64,000 bases of DNA from Nymphaea colorata. Its lineage: Eukaryota; Streptophyta; Magnoliopsida; Nymphaeales; Nymphaeaceae. The notes beneath the pieces were generated by a model. The model was given only the letters and a program-made list of their open reading frames with translations. It was not told where the DNA came from and did not search any database. How positions within the stretch are numbered: position 1 is the first letter of the stretch; each line of letters starts with the position of its first letter. The stretch is taken from assembly GCF_008831285.2 (NCBI RefSeq), contig NC_045140.1, positions 17,110,370 through 17,174,369 on the forward strand, written 5' to 3'. Shown here in pieces: positions 1-12,120 of the stretch. A program made the position numbers and the translations under genes.

Positions 1-2271
1 GTAGTGCACACAATAATTGAACAAGTTCTACACACCCGTCTAAGTCAATATTATATCTTAACTCAGGTTAAAATTAAGAACCCAGTAACGTTAATGGATG
101 AAGCAGAAGCAATGTTCTCTCTTTTACATTAGAGTGTGAATCGAGTAGAAGCAAATATTATCTCATTTACGATAAAGAGTGAGCATTCATGAAGTAGAAG
201 CAATGTTCTCCTGCGTTCATTGAAGAAGTAGGGTTCATTTAAGGCCGCAGGCAGTAACTAATGGAGCCGTCTGCTGCTCGAAGCTACAGGCCAAGGGTTG
301 GCCTCGAACTGAAAATTTCTCTCAGATACTTCAAAGCTGCTTAGAACATCAAACTGATAGATGACACAGGCTTAAAATATTAAGTATTTTTATTTTATTA
401 ATTATTTTAAAACATTTATCAATCATATTTCAAAGATAAAAATGGAAGATAACCCGATAGGGGCTGATGTTTATCAATAGAAAGACCGAATCAGTCAGCA
501 GAGGCCATAATAATAGCATCAAATTTGAGATGGGACTCCGGTACTTTCTTCTCCTTGGAATGAAAATGGTATTGGACATTTTTTTTCATCTTTAACTACT
601 CAACCATGCCATCATAGTCATAATTTAACTGCATTGCATGTAATATATATATATTACCTTGATGTCTCACTACTTTTTTAAAAAATTTTAAAGATGTTGT
701 TAATCTCTTATAAAAGTTTACATAAATAACCCTCAACTTTTAAAAAACAATCAAAATAATGTTTTAATTTCAATTTTGATCCATCTATGCCCTTCAGACG
801 CAGAAATAGGAAACTCAACTCTGTTTAAACAAACACGAATCAGTTTTGGAATCATGCATTGTGTTTCCAATTTCATCGATCGGAGACGGGTAAATTCAAG
901 GGGAGCGAACACTACCCATCTTAATCTTAAAAACAACCTTGAAAATTCTGTTCCATTTTGAGTTAATTTTATAAATAAGAGTGGAAACCTATGTTTCCGC
1001 TGCTACTATTATTATTATATGCTGTTCATGCCACTCTCACCTCGCAAAAGTTCCTGATTTTCTTTATGTATGATTGCATTGATGACGATTGAGCTATTAA
1101 AACTTACTTTTCTATCATTTCACATGGCTTTTGGTTCAAACTTCAAAAAGCGAGGTTCCCAGGAATCACATGAGATGATGGGGTGCACGTGACTTTCATG
1201 CATGTCCATAGATCTCCTGAAAACTTTTCTATTGGTTTTTACGTCACCGATTTCAAGCCACAAAACTTATCCACATATCCACAATTAGTTACTCCAAAAC
1301 GGAGACGACTGATAACAGAAACAAGATACCTCTGCTTCCTTGGAAGGGGAACCCATGGAGAAAACTTTTCTTTCGTCATCATCAAATGGGCTAAAAAGGA
1401 AGATTTTTGAGCAACACCTTTGTTTTCTAGGAAGGCAATTGGAGGGAAAGAGATTGGACAAACTTGGGTGACAATGCTCTATAACCTTTACTTGCTTAGT
1501 CATAACAGTCTTGCTACTCTAGGTCGTTGTGATCTTTTTCGTTTCTAATGTCGTTCCTCCTCATCCTCTTTCCTTCTGCCTGCCTGCAGATGCAGAAAGC
1601 CTTTGTTGCCCTCACTAGCGGTCGATAAAAGGGATTATTTGCAAGCCTACATGTTGATGCTAGTGATACACTAAGCAACCGCAAGTGCGAACGGCAAATA
1701 TGTTTTGATTCTGCCACGATTAACGTGGATGAGCAACCGCGTCCTGGGGTATCTTGTCAAAGAAACATTGAGTTGCAAATGATCAGTTAGTCAAAGTGTG
1801 GTGTAGGAATACTTTTCGCAAGTAAGTTCCCCAAGGTAATGCATGCTACTGTTGTCACAGAAGTTACTGAAGCCCCTTTTAACACTGTTTCCTGAAGACT
1901 GCATGCGCAAGAAAGCAGAAAGTAACCTCTGTGGCTACTACTTAAAAGACGCATGGTAACAGCAGAAATTACTTTTTTCTTATATAAAGTGGTTGTCTTC
2001 AATACAAGGCTGTTCCAGCATTCAGGATTGAGAGAGAAGAAGAGGCACCACTTATTACAAAGCGGTTGACATTTATTCAAAGAAGTATAGCAGTGCAAGA
2101 AACTGAAGCACCAAAAATACAAGTGACATATATTTGACAGCAGATAAAAACCACGAGATAATATACAAAATCAACCCCATAAAGAATAAGCCAAATCCAA
2201 TAAACAAGAAAAATGAATTCAGAAACACCGGATAGATGCTTCACATGGGCTGTGGTTCATCTTCATATGTA
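1..2271. other. Gene-free AT-rich flank
   Basis: I see no supported coding gene here; the ORFs are short and lack recognisable domains. Two copies of a motif reading gaag(c/t)agaagcaatgttctc occur near 100-120 and 190-210, so a short direct repeat is present. The right end is the 3' flank of the minus-strand TMEM245-like gene. Confidence 0.5.
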
Positions 2272-5200
2272 CTACTGTTCCTTTTCCTTAGCCGCAGCCA
2301 GCACGAACTCAGTATACAAATTTTTCAAGGCTATCATAACTGTCATCAGTAGTGGGCCCATTATAGCTCCCTGCACAAAGAAAAAACAACCATCAGCAAT
2401 CACAGTTTACAGCTAAGAGCATTTTTAGCTCAAAAGCAGAAAAATAGATTCGGCAAAAAAAATATATATCACTCAACAGCTTTGAACTAACCAGGTAATC
2501 ACCAAGTATAGAAACTTGGATGACAAAAAGAAAATGGTCAAACTTAATACTACATTAATGTCACTTGCACATCCCAGCTTCCATACAAGTCAATTCATAA
2601 ACTTAGATACTGTGAACTAGAAGCTGAATAACCCAAAATCCAATGCAGTTAATACAAAGTATAGCACACTTCTCAGAATGTCAAGTGCCATAATGGCAAT
2701 CCCGCATCGAAATTAAAAGTGAATACTTCATTGGATCTAACAGGACAAATCCTGTTTTGTAATTTAGTAAGCTGCCTAGGTCATCCATTTTCGTTCTATT
2801 TACTGATTGGCTCAGTTGGAATCTTTAGTACCATGTGGGCAATGAAAATACAGGCTCCAAATGTCGCAAGACCAAGATCTGTGCAGTTTATACTTCCCCT
2901 TTATATCACAGTATATACTTCCACTGTGGTAGGGTAAATTACTCGGTGAGTTACTACAGGTTTACGTCACATGGGTACAGGTGTAATACGGGTGCAGGCG
3001 CAGTCAAATCGAGTCAAATCATTTTCAAAAACTAAGGTGCAGTGACACTTACATATAATACAGATGTAACTGTGCAAGTATGGATTTGGATGCTGGTGCA
3101 ATGAGGTGTAAAGCATTTTAAAAAAAAATGGCTGCAAGGGCATATACATATTACATATATATTCATGAATTTGGCTATCCACTGTTTTAGTGGTCCGACT
3201 TTTTGGCTTTACTCCTATGATGTTTGACAAATCTAATCACAGGATGTTTACAGACTGCAAACTATTTGTTTCAGAAACACTAAAAGTCCTACATATATAT
3301 CTGATCCTAAAAAATTGCCAAAATCAACATTTTAGGACGATGATGTCAAGATCTGACCTACACATCAAATTTCAGTGATTTATTTTCCCACAAGCATATA
3401 GATTTGGATAGTCCACCCACATCCATGTGATCAGACTCGGGAGGAGCAGCCAAACTCTGCTGCAGCTTAATGATGTGGATGGCATAATCCACTTGTTCTC
3501 AGCATTTAATATCAAAACCAAAACTGCTGACGCAAGTTTCAGTGTCTTTCCATAAAGCACAAAAAGGGAAAATAAAGAAAAACAAAAAAATTTGAAAAAA
3601 AATGTGATATTTTGAAAACATCATGTTTTCAAACAAAAATAATTTTTTAATATTAAACTTTTGAGTTTCTTTTAATATCTTCATAATGTTTCTATTATTC
3701 TTTAATTTTTTTTAATTTCTGAATTTTTTAAAAAAAAAACAGACTTCCTGATTAATACAGAACTTGAGTAATATTTGTGACAATGAGCAGAATGTAAACT
3801 GTACATATCAAAGCAAAATAATAGATTACTATGAGACTAAAGTAATGAGGCTATGAATTTATGACTCACTTAACAACCAAAACTTGAGACACAGACAAAT
3901 CTAATTTGGTTTCTATTATTCTTTAATTTTTTTTAATTTCTGAGTTTTTTAAAAAAAAAACAGACTTCCTGATTAATACAGAACTTGAGTAATATTTGTG
4001 ACAATGAGCAGAATGTAAACTGTACATATCAAAGCAAAATAATAGATTACTATGAGACTAAAGTAATGAGGCTATGAATTTATGACTCACTTAACAACCA
4101 AAACTTGAGACACAGACAAATCTAATTTGCTTATATGTAGTTTTCTGAATGTCAGTTGACAACAGAATTTGGTAAGATACAGTTGGAGCCCCCAGTGCAT
4201 GTAAGATATGGGTGCAGCAAACTCCTTGAACAGACTCTTACGTATTGTTTAAGGTGCACCTACATTGTGTGAACAGTATAAATACACCTTGTTTCTGGTG
4301 TGTGTGGTTTGTTAGAAGTTAGAACCCAAGATTAGATGCTATCTGCCATTGCCCTAGATTTAGGCTCTTTATGGCTCTCAAAACTTGTCTCTCATGCTCA
4401 GCCAACGGTCTCCAGGTTTCCAGTTACCTCATGATGGATCTAATTATAAGGTTCAATAGCCAGATTTTGTGGACTTCAACTGGGTTCAGTTCAACACATG
4501 TTGGATACTGCATAAAAATCGTGTTGATAAAATTGCACAAAAACATAGCGGCTTTACTTGACCATATGCTCGTGGCAATCATTTCAATGAGAATGGTTAT
4601 TTCTGCACCTTCCGCATATTTTCATTTACTCAACTATAGTTATCGCCTGAAGCTTGATTTGTGACACCTACTGTGGAAAATATCCACGAATGGGTCATGC
4701 ATTTACAACATATCAATTTGTAAATCAGCTTGTTTCCGGGGCATTTCAACTTACAGAATAATTTGAATTGTGTAAGACCTTAAACGAAAGACAGAGGATC
4801 AAAAGTGTGTAAATTATGAAGATAAAGATAAAGGGTGTACAAAAACAACAAAGGATTAAAAGAGTAAGTTCGATACTTTCAGGGAAGTAGGAAGCGTACC
4901 TCCAGAGCAGACGAGAACAATGCCATTCCTCCAAGTATGCTAAGTCCAGTTAGATACCCACTTTGCCCAGGAATATCTTCCTGAATCGCAGAAGCCCCAA
5001 AATCCATAAGCACTTGATGGGCAACTGATATGATGACCGCTTCGATATATCTCCCTTCCAGAACCAACTGAGCAGCTGCTGGAATTGAGGAAATCCAAGA
5101 TGGAAATATTGGCAGCAAAGGGCTAACTAATGCAATCACCGTGGACATGTACAGAAAATGTATTTGGTAAAAACGAAAGAGAAGCCATGTGAAACACCCC

Positions 5201-6846
5201 TGGAAGAATGCAACCTTTGCTGTAGCCAGAAGCACACTGCTGATAGCATGATCAAGCACTTCGGCACATTGCCTTCTTGTAGTCATTGAGACAGGAAGCA
5301 TGCCAAGAACATGATCCATTACCCCACCCGATTCTGAAGTAATCAGATAGTAAAGAAGCCAAAAGAACACGATGGAGTGCGAGATGAAGTTTAAAAAATT
5401 GGCAGCACCCGAAAATATGGAAAGAACGATCGAGACCAAGAAACTTGCACCCCCACCAAGAACAGATTTGCTACTGTCGAAAACACGCTTCATGACATCA
5501 ATTCCTTCAAGGGCAAACGCTTTCGCCTTGTCGACCAAGTCCTCTCTTGTCATTAATAATTCGTGAAGCATCTCACTCAACTGCATATATATCCCCTTCC
5601 ACTCCCGGTTCTGAGCATGAGTACTAATAATGTGAAGTTTCTCAACGTAGTGATGCTGTTGTACCGTTGGCGCACCCGAGTCCACTAGTTCAGTGTTGCT
5701 TTTGTTCATGAAATGCTTGAAACCGTCAACAAACTCTGTCAAATTATACTGTGCTGCTAACAAATCAATCTGTTCTGAGACCATTTCATAGAATTTAGAA
5801 GTATAGGTATCCATCAATTTAGGCACGTCATTCTCTTCCATCCATTGTTTGATCCCGAGTTTCTCGGCGTAGTCATTCTCCTGCATATGAACTTTCAGAG
5901 AAATTACTGCCTCTTTTCCCTCAACTGCGATCTTGTATGAGAAGAACAATCCACCAAAAAGAACACCGAAAATGAAACCCAAAATCAAGCCTAATGCAAC
6001 AATGGTTTTCAGCCTGCTCAGAATCCCAGAGGTCAGACTCCTACTAACCCTACTAAGAATCCCCTTCTTCGACAAACTCCGGCTCTTTCGAACTGAGTAT
6101 ATCGCAGAAAGTGTTGAAGTACAAGAGGACTCCGCGTTAATGATCCCAACTTTAGTTGCCAGAAACCCCAAAAATGCAAAAGCCAATACTGCGCCCACAC
6201 CAAACCATTCATACATAAACAAGAAGAAGCCGAAAGAGACTAACCACTGCACCAATTTCGAGAACCCAATTTTCCGTCTCTCCCGGCGATCCACAGCCGA
6301 TCTCCAGAGGACCATCCGGCGCCCCACAACCGCCATATCCATCATGGTCGACATGGACGCCCGAAAAATGGCAACCGGCACGGCAAGGGCGGTCTCCAAC
6401 ACACCCAGATTCAGTGGGTACGTCCAGAAATCCTCGAGAGACGACTGGATCTCTCGAAGAGGCATCGAGCAGAGCACCGCCCAGGCGATCGGGCGGAGAT
6501 ATTCTTCGAGCAGTTTGGCGATGCCGAAAAGGAGGACGATGCCAAGTACGAGGCCCGCGTGAGCCATTGCGATGTAGAGGGCCAGAGAGAGTTGGGGATT
6601 AGTGGTAAGGGCAGAAGAAGCATGTTTAGATGGGGGACATTCCGGCGGGGGAGGTTTGGCCTCCGGCGAGGTTTCGGCTTCCGCGGTCGTGCCGCCTTTA
6701 GATGTACCAGCGGCAGCGGTGGTGGGCAGACCGGGGGGCCTCCTGACCGATGCAGATCGGAACATCTCTTGCCACGGGAGGTTTTGGGGAGACGGAGAAG
6801 CCTCAGAATTAGAGTCTCTGTAAGGAACGAGATCCATGGTGGCCAT
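2272..6846 (-). CDS. TMEM245-like AI-2E-family permease, two exons
   Basis: Predicted multi-pass membrane protein of the TMEM245 / AI-2E transporter family. Its substrate in plants is not established. Exon 1 is 6846-4900 (649 codons) and ends CTG GAG before gtacgc. Exon 2 is 2370-2272 (33 codons) after a gtgcag acceptor and adds GAIMGPLLMTVMIALKNLY and a short Lys/Glu-rich tail ending at TAG. The product is 681 residues. The first ~75 residues are Pro/Ala/Ser-rich and look cytosolic. Hydrophobic blocks follow from about residue 90, a soluble middle section spans about 330-450, and a C-terminal membrane block contains LVSPLLPIFPSWISSIPAAA and the closing GAIMGPLL segment typical of the family. 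The start is the first in-frame ATG; the leader before it (6850-6990) is GA-rich and looks like 5' UTR. The single 2.5-kb intron carries a 221-bp tandem duplication. Family identity is firm, function is inference. Confidence 0.9.
3688..4129. repeat. 221-bp perfect-looking tandem duplication
   Basis: Unit 1 is 3688-3908 and unit 2 is 3909-4129, head to tail. Both begin gtttctattattc and end cagacaaatctaatttg. By eye only one or two bases differ, so the duplication is recent. It lies in the intron of the TMEM245-like gene and contains no ORF. Confidence 0.9.
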
Positions 6847-9800
6847 TGAGAAATGCCTGCACCCACCAGAGGCAGAGCCGGAGAGACCCTAATTTTTTGA
6901 AGGCCAGGGATGAGATAGAGAGAGAATTTTGAAATGTAAAAGAAGAGAAAGAGAGGGGAAGAGCCGGAGAGGGGTTTTTGGAGGGCTTTTATCCGAAGTG
7001 AGGGGGCGTGTGGTGGTTTCCCAGGCTGTTGGCGGGTGATTTTTCGGATTTTTGACCGTTGAAGTGATTAAAATACCTTAAAAATTGTATCAAAACTCCT
7101 TTGGTGATAGAACATTGTATGTGTGTTTGATTGGAAAGAAAGAACGAAAAAACCAAAATTCTATTTCTCTTAACTAACGCATGTTTGATTAAAATAAATG
7201 AGCATTTGAGGTCAAATTGCTGATAAAAAGAAAACACGAAGTGTTAAATTCAAGACTTTAATCAAATTCTATTAACTCAAGTCAATATGTTCTCCACACT
7301 TTTTCTCCATTTTATCCTAGTGGTCCGCGCAGACCTTAATTCGACTATTAAAAAGAAAAACAGGTCAAACTAAACAACACCTCAAGAGTCCTTTTCAAGA
7401 GAAATTTTTCCCTCATAAGATGAGTTGTCACTCAATTTTCACAAGAAAATGAACATCCTGCATTTAATGGGCAGGTGTGAAAAACTTTTAAGACCGTTTT
7501 TTCTTATGGAAGAAGTTCTTTCCCTCGAGAAATAATTTTTTTCCGAAGAAAAAGAAGCATGGGCAGCCTAAATTATTAGCACCAATGATGCAGAGGGGCT
7601 GCATTTGCGAGGCAATAAGAGCTTCGCCTCCCTGGCAAAGGCCAAGGGGGCAGAACTTGAAAAAGGCCTTTTGATTGAAGATGATCGAGATTTTAATAGC
7701 TAAACTGTACGTTTTCTTTCTTGGGCATCATCTTTTAAATTGCAGAACTGATACAGAAATGGGAAACGAGAAGCAAAACGTACATGATTCTCCCTACATT
7801 TTTGGAGAGCATCTCTTAAGCTAGTGTGTAACTCCCTTAACATGAAAAAAAAAACACCAGAAAAGGAAGTTCTTTCCCTCGAGAAATATTTTTTTCCGAA
7901 GAAAAGGAAGCATGGGCAGCCTAATTATTAGCACCAATGATGCAGAATGGGCTTTGGATTGAAGATTATCGAGATTTTAATAGCTGAACTGTACATTTTC
8001 TTTCTTGGGCATCATCTTTTAAATTGCAGAACTGATACGGAAAGGGGAAATGAAAAGTAAAACAGTCATGATTTTCCCTACATTTTTGGAGAGTATCTCT
8101 TAAGCTAGTGTGTAACTCTCTTCACATGAAAAAAAAAACACCAGGTGGCCTAATCGAAGTGTAAGATGGTGTTTGATAAAAAAGAACAATGCATTCTTAA
8201 AATACATATTGGAATAGCATTATGTTTTTCTGTTATACGATCGCATATGTTTGTAAATTTATCAATCATAAAGTTGGATATAATTATATCATGTTTCTTG
8301 AAACAGGGACACTGTGTTCTTAAAAATGTGCTATAAGAAAACAATGTTCTTATCAACAAATGCCATAAAAGAAAGGTAAAATGACTTCCATTGAACTATC
8401 AGGTGATCGTATAGGGCTTGTCTTGCCAAACTTGTTGCTATCAATGAAAGGCATGAATAAAATTCTTGGGTTTGGATCCCCCAAAGCGAGGCAGGAAATA
8501 AAGAGCGAACGCAGCTTTAGTTATGCCCTTTTAGAAAGAAGATTAATGGTTTTCAGTGATGCAAGGAAAGCACAGCTTGGCTTGGGGTTCAACTGTGGGT
8601 TCCAGAAGAACAGTTCAAAGATACCTGGAACACGTGATATTGGCATGCATAATCTCTTCTGACTCTAGCATTAATGGGAAAAAATAAAACATCATATTAC
8701 CTTTCTATCAGTCAGGCTTAAGGATATGATTTTGATCTCCTAAACTTGGATGAGTTTAAAAATCGCAAGAGCTTTGCAGAAATTGCAGACAAGGAAGCCG
8801 CGCAAAGTTCACTTATCAGTCAAACTAACCAGACAATTATGTGCGGATGATAAATGCTTGCACCTACTAAAGAGCTTCATGGGATATATTTTCTCTTGAC
8901 TTTTAGGTTCGTTGGTGTCCTTATCAAGTGGGCTTCTTAGCTTTTAATTGGAATTACTGTGCATATGCCTCCAAAGAAAGAGAAAAAGTAAATTTTGGAG
9001 TGGTTATGTGGATCCCCTCATTCAGATAAATAATTGGAGCAATAATGATTCACTATACTCCATGGATCAGTGAGTTCTCATTCCCAATCCGGTATCTGGT
9101 ACTCGGATGAGATCTAAAATACAAGACCCAGAAATATGCTTTCTAATTGAACTTGGATATGACAAATGGGAATCTCGGACATGAACCTGGTTTGGGCCAA
9201 GACCTGTACATCTATCTAGCTTTGTTTGAGTTCTGATCAAAACTCACTCTTTACATTTGAAGACCTGGTAGTTTTTCCCTTCTTTTATTGGATCCAGTGA
9301 TGGAACATAGAATTCGGGCTGGACCCAATTGATGTCATCCCAAACCAAATCCAATCCAGAACATGATCCATATCTGTTTTTGGATCTCATCCAGCATGGT
9401 TGCGAGTTGAATCCTGATCCATTTGCATCCGCAGAAATCACATATACACAAACTCTAAAACGAGCTATCCGTCCACTGTAGTTTGTGGAAATGATTGATC
9501 AGCTGGCCATGGGGCCAATGCCAGTAGATGTGGTCCATGTGACCAATTACTACTTTTCTTCTAATCGACCCATCTCCCTTGTATTCAATCTCAAACAATC
9601 AGATACTTCCAAATGTCATGTCTGGTTTCTGCATAATTCAGGCTTAGATTGACGATGGAAACAGGGATCCAATGCAACTATTGCCTGCAAGTTTATGATA
9701 AGAACATCAATGTTTCGAGTTGCTTGAACCAATTTCAGCCATATGGATGTGATCTACATGGTTGTTCTACTTCGGATCGAAACTCGAATTGCCGGGATCC

Positions 9801-12120
9801 AACATCTGTAAGGATTTTTTTTTTGTGTTTCAGATATCAAAGGCCAAGAAGATAAGAAACAAACACAATGAATTCATACCAAATGGACGGTGGATCTATT
9901 CCATGTGATCAGATCAACTAACTGTTTAGATCAATGGAACTCAGATGGGTATGTGATCTTTCACTTGCTAGTTGGTGCAATTTAGCACCATAAGAATCAA
10001 ACTGTTGATAATGAAACCGTCGCGGCTGATCAGACCGCCATGGTTCCTCTCGTTACACCGACAACTTTGAGCCTTCAACACTTAAAAGTTCGTCTTCCTT
10101 TTGTCTTGCAAAGCGCCAAGATATCGCTGATATTTCTGAAACTATAATGTGGCAGCATAATGGCCTCAAGAAGCAAAGTTAACTATCATTGACTTGTGGG
10201 TCAAGCCATTTATTCTTGGATAGCGACCACATGGAGAACGAGACAAAAGGCTGTGTACAATTGAAAAATAATTCTCTGGATTTTGAATTTGTGGATCCAA
10301 ACGCTTGAACTAACCATTAGAAAAATCGTATGATGAAAAGAAGACAAAAATTTGGATCGACACTTGTATGTTCCTGGATCGGGTTTGAGACATTTGATTC
10401 GAATTCAAATTGTATTTGATAGAGCATATAAGCATATTTAACGATCAACTTCATATATGAAGTGTGAATTTAAGATAATTGGGCTAAAATTGAATTCGGA
10501 ATCCAAGCCAATCGTCTCACAGAACACATTCCATTAGTAACAACATCATCATACGCAGAATATCTTAGTCAATGTTCTGATGAATTTAAATAATATTAGA
10601 TTTTCAATAGTTTTTTCTTGAGACTTTAAAGGTTTGACTATTTTAGCTATGATATTCTGTCAAAACCAAGGCGAAAAAGCGAGGACATACCAAATTTGTA
10701 AATTATATAATGACTGTAAACATAACAAGAAATTTGAAAAAAAAAAAAAAAAAAAAAAAGTAAGAGCATATTAGGTAATCCAAGCGAAAGAATTGATGTC
10801 CAGTATTATCAAACCATATCCTAGAATGTGTAATTAAGGCCTAAGCGACGCTAAACAAATTTCAATCATCGTAAAATCTAAAAACGAAGGCAACATTTCT
10901 GAAATCTGTAATAACATTAGGAAATGCTGATTGAAGTTTAACATCACTGAGTCAACAATTAATAATCATTGAAAATGGTATTGATCATACAAGATCAGTC
11001 GGTAGGTTAGTTGGAGCCCTTGCTGCTTCCTTTGCATTTCTTCATTTAATTGCAGGAATTATGCTTTCTTAATTATCTTGTTTCGTTTTTTGGTTCTAGA
11101 TTCCAACTTAGCTGAAAGAGAATCTAGATAGTATCAAAAAAAGCCTAAATGACACACTAGATTATCAGGATTCACTGCTCATAACATCAGATTATGTGCA
11201 GTCTAAGTTAATTTTCTGTGGAGATCTTCAAAGGCTAATCTAGTCCTACCTCAGGTCTACAATTAACCTGAGGTTTTAATACTGAAAACAATTTCTTTTG
11301 TTTGAAAGGCTTTTACTTAAGGGTCGTCTGCATAAGCTTAGGAAGAGGGAACGCTTGGGAAAGGAATTAATTCAATGGTTGTAAAAGCCCAAGTGTGCAT
11401 GAGCAATTTAAGCAAACAGAAAAGTAAGAGAGGAGGGCATGAAACCCAGCCCTCAATCGGCGATGCCTGCACAGAGAGAGAGAGAGAGTCGGCCATGGCC
11501 AGTGCTGCCATGGCCCCCCTGCAGCCTTCAAGCTCCGAGCATAAAGTCGGAGAAAGAGAGAGACCTCAGGGCAGCAGCCGGCTGCTGGCAAAGGTAGACC
11601 TCTGTAGCAGGAATTTTTTTCCCTTTCTCTCAGTCTCTCTCTTCAATAACAAAATCTAGACATTATACCATTGCTTAAATCCATCAGCCATTTTCTTCTT
11701 CTTTTCTTTAAGTTTTTTAAACTTTATAAAAAAAAAAAAAAAGACATGCCTGAGGCGTAGCTGCGCCTCACCCCTTAGCTTTGAGGCGTTTTCTTGTAAA
11801 AATGTCGTAAGGCGTGAATCGTATGGCTTTTACAACACTGGTCAAAACAGGCGTCCGGGGAGAGAGAGAGAGAGAGAGAGATGGAGAGACTTTCAACAGG
11901 CAAGAGCTACATCTTAAGATTCCTGTGGACAAACCAAAGAGCAGCATTTTCCTATACATGTACAACATGGAAACTCTGACATGGCTGCCTGCAGACTGAG
12001 AACAGAAAAAAAAAAAATGTACATGCCTTTACCAGTCTCCTGATACCGAACCATTGTCGGCCTGGGCTGGCTACATAGGCACTGGGACTCCTTCCTGAGA
12101 ACGACGAATGTAGATGGCGA
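6847..12120. other. Gene-free intergenic stretch
   Basis: The first ~150 bp are GA-rich upstream sequence of the TMEM245-like gene. The rest holds no ORF with recognisable domains. It contains a diverged tandem duplication (7512-8145), many degenerate ggatcc / gatcca / atccaa motifs at 9050-10400, a 20-base A run near 10738-10759 and GA tracts near 11478 and 11862. The ORF at 8381-8662 has no family signature I recognise and I do not call it a gene. Confidence 0.5.
7512..8145. repeat. Diverged tandem duplication, ~350-bp unit
   Basis: Copy 1 is about 7512-7861 and copy 2 about 7866-8145. Both start gaagttctttccctcgag and end in catgaaaaaaaaaacaccag, followed by different sequence. Copy 2 lacks about 70 bp that copy 1 has around 7605-7665, and there are scattered substitutions, so this is older than the 221-bp duplication in the neighbouring intron. 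No coding potential. Confidence 0.85.

Noticed and set aside
5933-6562. 209-codon plus-strand ORF with basic composition
   Set aside because: Antisense to exon 1 of the TMEM245-like gene; no family signature of its own.
8381-8662. 93-codon plus-strand ORF in gene-free DNA
   Set aside because: No recognisable domain, no splice partners and no conservation evidence available.
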